From positions 1-64,000 of the forward strand of contig NZ_BCSH01000017.1 of assembly GCF_001570765.1 (NCBI RefSeq): DNA of 64,000 bases, in the 5' to 3' direction. Shown here piece by piece: positions 62,414-64,000 of the stretch (position 1 is the first letter of the stretch; every line of letters starts with the position of its first letter). This stretch comes from Nocardiopsis listeri NBRC 13360 (lineage in GTDB: Bacteria; Actinomycetota; Actinomycetes; Streptosporangiales; Streptosporangiaceae). Both the position numbers and the translations under genes were made by a program. Under the pieces are notes generated by a model. The model searched no databases. It was given only the letters and a program-made list of their open reading frames with translations, and was not told the DNA's origin.

Positions 62414-62869
62414 TCAGTTCGGGCTGATCAGTTTCACCGACGGAAAATAGGTACGAAAACGTCGAGAGTCCCGTGTGAGGAGTTGATGCCCCTCGATCGC
62501 CGCATGGGCGCCAATGTAGAAATCCGGTAGCGGAGCATGCTTGCTCCCGCCCTGCTTTCGATAGCGCAGGTGGCACTTCCCGGCCAGAAAGGCCGCTTGC
62601 CAGGGTAGATCCGATCGGACGAAGTCGTTCGCCAGTCCAAGGTCCAGGTCCTCGATCCGGTCGAAGCCCACGGAGACCTCAGCGTAGATGATCGGGTTGA
62701 TCAGCAAAGATCCCTGATCAGCCGCCTCCGCCAGTGCGTGCGCGGACCACTCCATCCAGGTGGGGTCCTGTGTAAAGACGTCGAGCAACACATTGGCGTC
62801 GACCAGGGTGGTGGAAGAAATCGGTCCTCCGGCTGCCAGGCAAGACGTTCCGGAGTCAGCAGTCCTCAT
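62414..62869 (-). CDS. vapC: PIN-domain toxin VapC
   Basis: This 151-residue PIN-domain ribonuclease is the likely toxin of a type II toxin-antitoxin pair. The acidic active site is visible: Asp24 in TLVDANVLLDVF, Glu64 in YAEVSVGF, Asp116 in LPDFYIGAHA and Asp134 in TRDSRRF. It starts within the 3' end of the antitoxin gene (14-nt overlap), so the two are coupled. An internal start would remove part of the first 18 residues. Confidence 0.93.
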   Translation of the reverse strand: MRTADSGTSCLAAGGPISSTTLVDANVLLDVFTQDPTWMEWSAHALAEAADQGSLLINPIIYAEVSVGFDRIEDLDLGLANDFVRSDLPWQAAFLAGKCHLRYRKQGGSKHAPLPDFYIGAHAAIEGHQLLTRDSRRFRTYFPSVKLISPN

Positions 62870-63095
62870 CGTCTCCCCTGGTCAACGCCATGATCTCGTC
62901 GGTACTCATCGTGGTCTCGGCCTTGCCACGCAGGCGCTCCACCAGGCGTTGTCCACGTGAGGGCACGATCGCGGCACGAACCACACGCGCCCCGTTCCCA
63001 TCCAGTACGAACTCGACCTCGTCTCCTGGCGAGAGGCCGAGCCTTCTACGGACCTCGACGGGGATGGTCACCTGACCCTTTTCAGTGATCCTCAT
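62856..63095 (-). CDS. vapB: AbrB/SpoVT-type antitoxin VapB
   Basis: This 79-residue protein has the swapped-hairpin AbrB DNA-binding domain (MRITEKGQVTIPVEVRRRLGLSPGDEVEFVLDG) and an acidic C-terminal tail (STDEIMALTRGDDED) that should neutralise VapC. The operator is a 7-bp dyad directly upstream. The two genes form an autoregulated module. Confidence 0.95.
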   Translation of the reverse strand: MRITEKGQVTIPVEVRRRLGLSPGDEVEFVLDGNGARVVRAAIVPSRGQRLVERLRGKAETTMSTDEIMALTRGDDEDC

Positions 63096-63104
63096 GCCCT
63101 AAGG

Positions 63105-63125
63105 GTAATACTTTCAAGGTATTAC
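63105..63125 (-). promoter_or_regulatory. vapBC operator
   Basis: GTAATAC and GTATTAC form a perfect inverted repeat separated by TTTCAAG, 10 nt before the vapB start. Such a dyad over the promoter is typical for autorepression by the VapB-VapC complex. Confidence 0.65.
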
Positions 63126-63199
63126 TTCAGGAAAACCGGAAGAACTCCGAGAACGTCAATGGTTCGCGCACCCGACAGGAGCGCCGCGAGCCCACCTCA

Positions 63200-63403
63200 C
63201 TACCCCAGGGCCTCCCGGCCGATCAATCCGCTCTGAGCGAGCCGGGCCCGAAGCTCCCGGGCATGGCCAGCGCACGGTTCGATTTCGACGGCCACCCTCA
63301 TCACACGGGTCACATACTCGTTGACGCTGATGGCACGGTGTGCGGCCGCTCCGCACAGACGCGCCCATGTTCGCTCGTCGAACTCCAGCGTGACTTCCTT
63401 CAT
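63200..63403 (-). CDS. Orphan ribbon-helix-helix protein
   Basis: This protein of about 67 residues has the ribbon-helix-helix pattern KEVTLEFDERTWARLCGAAAHRAISVNEYVTRVMRVAVE, seen here as a strand KEVTLEFDE followed by two helices with the NEYVTRVM core. It could be an antitoxin or small repressor. No toxin gene is next to it. Start ATG at 63403 or 63415 is not decided by a ribosome site. Confidence 0.6.
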   Translation of the reverse strand: MKEVTLEFDERTWARLCGAAAHRAISVNEYVTRVMRVAVEIEPCAGHARELRARLAQSGLIGREALG

Positions 63404-63495
63404 GGAGATCAGCATAGGGATTCGGCTTCGCCGTCGGGGGTGGAACGGCGAGCGGGCCGCGCCCAGAAGGTGCGCGGCCCGCTCGGGTCCGCGGG

Positions 63496-64000
63496 TCAGA
63501 CGCGTTCGATGATGGTGACGTTGGCCTGGCCACCGCCCTCGCACATGGTCTGCAAACCGTAGCGGCCGCCGGTGCGGTGCAGCTCGTTGACCAGCTTGGT
63601 CATCAGGACCGAACCGGTGGCGCCCAGCGGGTGGCCCAGGGCGATGGCACCACCGTTCGGGTTGACCTTGGCCGGGTCGGCGCCCAGCTCGTCGATCCAG
63701 GACATCGGCACCGGTGCGAACGCCTCGTTGATCTCGGTGACGTCGATGTCGTCGATGCTCAGACCGGCCTTCTCCAGGGCGATCCTGGTCGCGGGGATGG
63801 GCGCGGTGAGCATGTAGACCGGGTCGTCACCGATCAGCGACAGCTGGACGACGCGGGCGAGCGGGGTCAGGCCGTGCTGCTTCACCGCACGTTCGGAGGC
63901 GATGAGCAGGGCACCGGCGCCGACGGAGATCTGGCTGGCGATCGCGGCGGTGAGCTCCCAACCCTCACGCAGCGGCTTGAGTCCGGCCATCTTCTCCATC
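63496..64000 (-). CDS. Thiolase / acetyl-CoA acetyltransferase, 3' part
   Basis: This is the C-terminal part (about 167 residues) of a thiolase whose 5' end is outside the window. Marks are NEAFAPVPMSWI (His/Asn loop), NPNGGAIALGHPLGATGSVLMT with the catalytic His, and CEGGGQANVTIIE with the second catalytic Cys. The enzyme would act in fatty acid degradation or acetoacetyl-CoA formation. The visible start codon at 63999 is internal, because the family continues N-terminally. Confidence 0.93.
   Translation of the reverse strand, partial: MEKMAGLKPLREGWELTAAIASQISVGAGALLIASERAVKQHGLTPLARVVQLSLIGDDPVYMLTAPIPATRIALEKAGLSIDDIDVTEINEAFAPVPMSWIDELGADPAKVNPNGGAIALGHPLGATGSVLMTKLVNELHRTGGRYGLQTMCEGGGQANVTIIERV

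Noticed and set aside
1-64000. CRISPR array, insertion sequences or prophage genes
   Set aside because: I found no regularly spaced repeats, transposase, integrase or phage structural gene anywhere in the window.

Overview
The window is 64 kb of high-GC DNA that reads as an actinomycete chromosome. Start codons are often GTG or TTG, several genes look leaderless with a TANNNT-type -10 box 6-8 nt before the start codon, and there are typical actinobacterial families: the gephyrin-like Glp/GlpR locus, a protein O-mannosyltransferase beside rsmI, GTP-dependent PEP carboxykinase, a WhiJ/AbaA/DUF397-type trio, HelD/HelR and FmdB. The overall style suggests Nocardiopsis or a relative (Nocardiopsidaceae). 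That is a judgement from gene style and synteny, not from a marker comparison. Most of the window is housekeeping chromosome with some accessory patches. I see no phage, insertion sequence, CRISPR array or replication origin.

Layout. 0-12 kb: metG, a small anchored protein, a fused SecDF, an AIM24-family protein, rsmI divergent from a protein mannosyltransferase, a cold-shock gene, tatB, and a four-helix membrane protein preceded by an unannotated 17-codon Trp-rich leader peptide with attenuator-like hairpins; then tRNA-Ala(CGC). 12-18 kb: glpR, a RimJ/RimL-like acetyltransferase, mog, moaC, glp/moeA and galU on the minus strand (the Glp-GlpR/molybdenum cofactor locus), then 5-formyl-THF cyclo-ligase and fmdB. 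18-22 kb: a SAF-domain protein, mscL with a zinc-ribbon tail, a coiled-coil M15 peptidase and tRNA-Arg(CCT). 22-30 kb: a phospholipase D/cardiolipin synthase-type protein, a patch of broken methyltransferase remnants, then an intact five-gene cassette in which every gene overlaps the next by 4 nt: an LRR-like protein, an ATP-grasp protein, a sulfatase-fold hydrolase and two radical SAM enzymes. These match the uncharacterised STM4015-4014-4013-4012-4011 families and form the best candidate here for an undescribed system.

30-38 kb: a HAD phosphatase, then a six-gene set with DUF485 plus ActP symporter, a soluble LytS-type kinase, a LytTR regulator, a small membrane protein and a second SSS symporter; a Pro/Ala/Glu-rich surface protein follows. 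38-50 kb: a DUF4239 membrane protein, a secreted protein, pckG, a tandem UspA protein, a DUF998 protein, HelD/HelR-type helicase, coaA and glmS. DasR-like operator sequences lie upstream of both pckG and glmS, which hints at amino-sugar control of gluconeogenesis and glucosamine-6-phosphate synthesis. 50-64 kb: a STAS protein, an AbaA-like ATPase, a WhiJ-like regulator and a DUF397 protein (with a shared TGCACGTGCA motif), a lysine 2,3-aminomutase-family enzyme, a stand-alone plsX, a phosphatase, argS, a YceI protein, rbsK and xth, an AlkZ/YcaQ-type glycosylase, a vapBC module with a clear operator, an orphan ribbon-helix-helix protein and the 3' part of a thiolase gene that runs off the right edge.
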